A DNA stretch of 5,390 nt, from NCBI GenBank assembly GCA_031277445.1, contig JAITMH010000132.1:1-5390 (forward strand), read 5' to 3'. The DNA is from Burkholderiales bacterium. GTDB taxonomy: Bacteria > Pseudomonadota > Gammaproteobacteria > Burkholderiales > Casimicrobiaceae. Below are positions 5,387-5,390 of the stretch, one piece after another. A program made the position numbers and the translations under genes. Below the pieces are notes generated by a model, which did no database searches, had not been told where the DNA came from, and worked only from the letters and a program-made list of their open reading frames with translations. Each line of letters begins with the position of its first letter. Positions within the stretch are counted from its first letter, which is position 1.

Positions 5387-5390
5387 GCAG

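Overview
The window reads as ordinary chromosomal DNA of a Gram-negative proteobacterium, probably beta- or gamma-proteobacterial. Pointers are a stand-alone hemC-hemD pair, a CGFS monothiol glutaredoxin of the Grx4 type, an EngB GTPase and a DinD homologue close to the enterobacterial one. The genus cannot be named from this sequence. Base composition is moderately GC-rich. I see no tRNA, rRNA, CRISPR array or insertion sequence, and no stretch over 300 bases lacks a gene.

Layout: (1) 1-1020, minus strand: a cation diffusion facilitator (CDF) metal transporter whose 3' end lies beyond the left edge. (2) 1021-1131: a divergent promoter region, with a plausible extended -10 for the heme genes. 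(3) 1132-2910, plus strand: hemC then hemD, 9 bases apart, giving two consecutive steps of tetrapyrrole synthesis (porphobilinogen to hydroxymethylbilane to uroporphyrinogen III). (4) 2993-3397: a 134-residue protein of unknown function with a helical segment and a glycine-rich tail. (5) 3459-4310: dinD, a DNA-damage-inducible protein with an N-terminal BRO-type domain. (6) 4387-4701: grxD, an iron-sulfur cluster glutaredoxin. (7) 4727-5386: engB, a GTPase for 50S ribosome assembly, complete just before the right edge.

How the genes relate: hemC and hemD are almost certainly one transcription unit. The CDF transporter (metal ions), HemC/HemD (heme) and Grx4 (Fe-S) all touch metal and cofactor homeostasis, but no shared operator is visible. 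EngB is an independent housekeeping function.

The main unusual signal is compositional. Genes on both sides show a clear excess of G over C on the plus strand, regardless of gene direction, as expected for a leading-strand replication bias. The two genes between hemD and grxD (about 2990-4310) lack this excess. That segment also has an 8-base direct repeat (AAAGCGAG) at its two ends. Together with the presence of dinD, this suggests a two-gene insertion or rearranged segment between housekeeping genes. It is a modest accessory signal and I see no convincing new multi-gene system.
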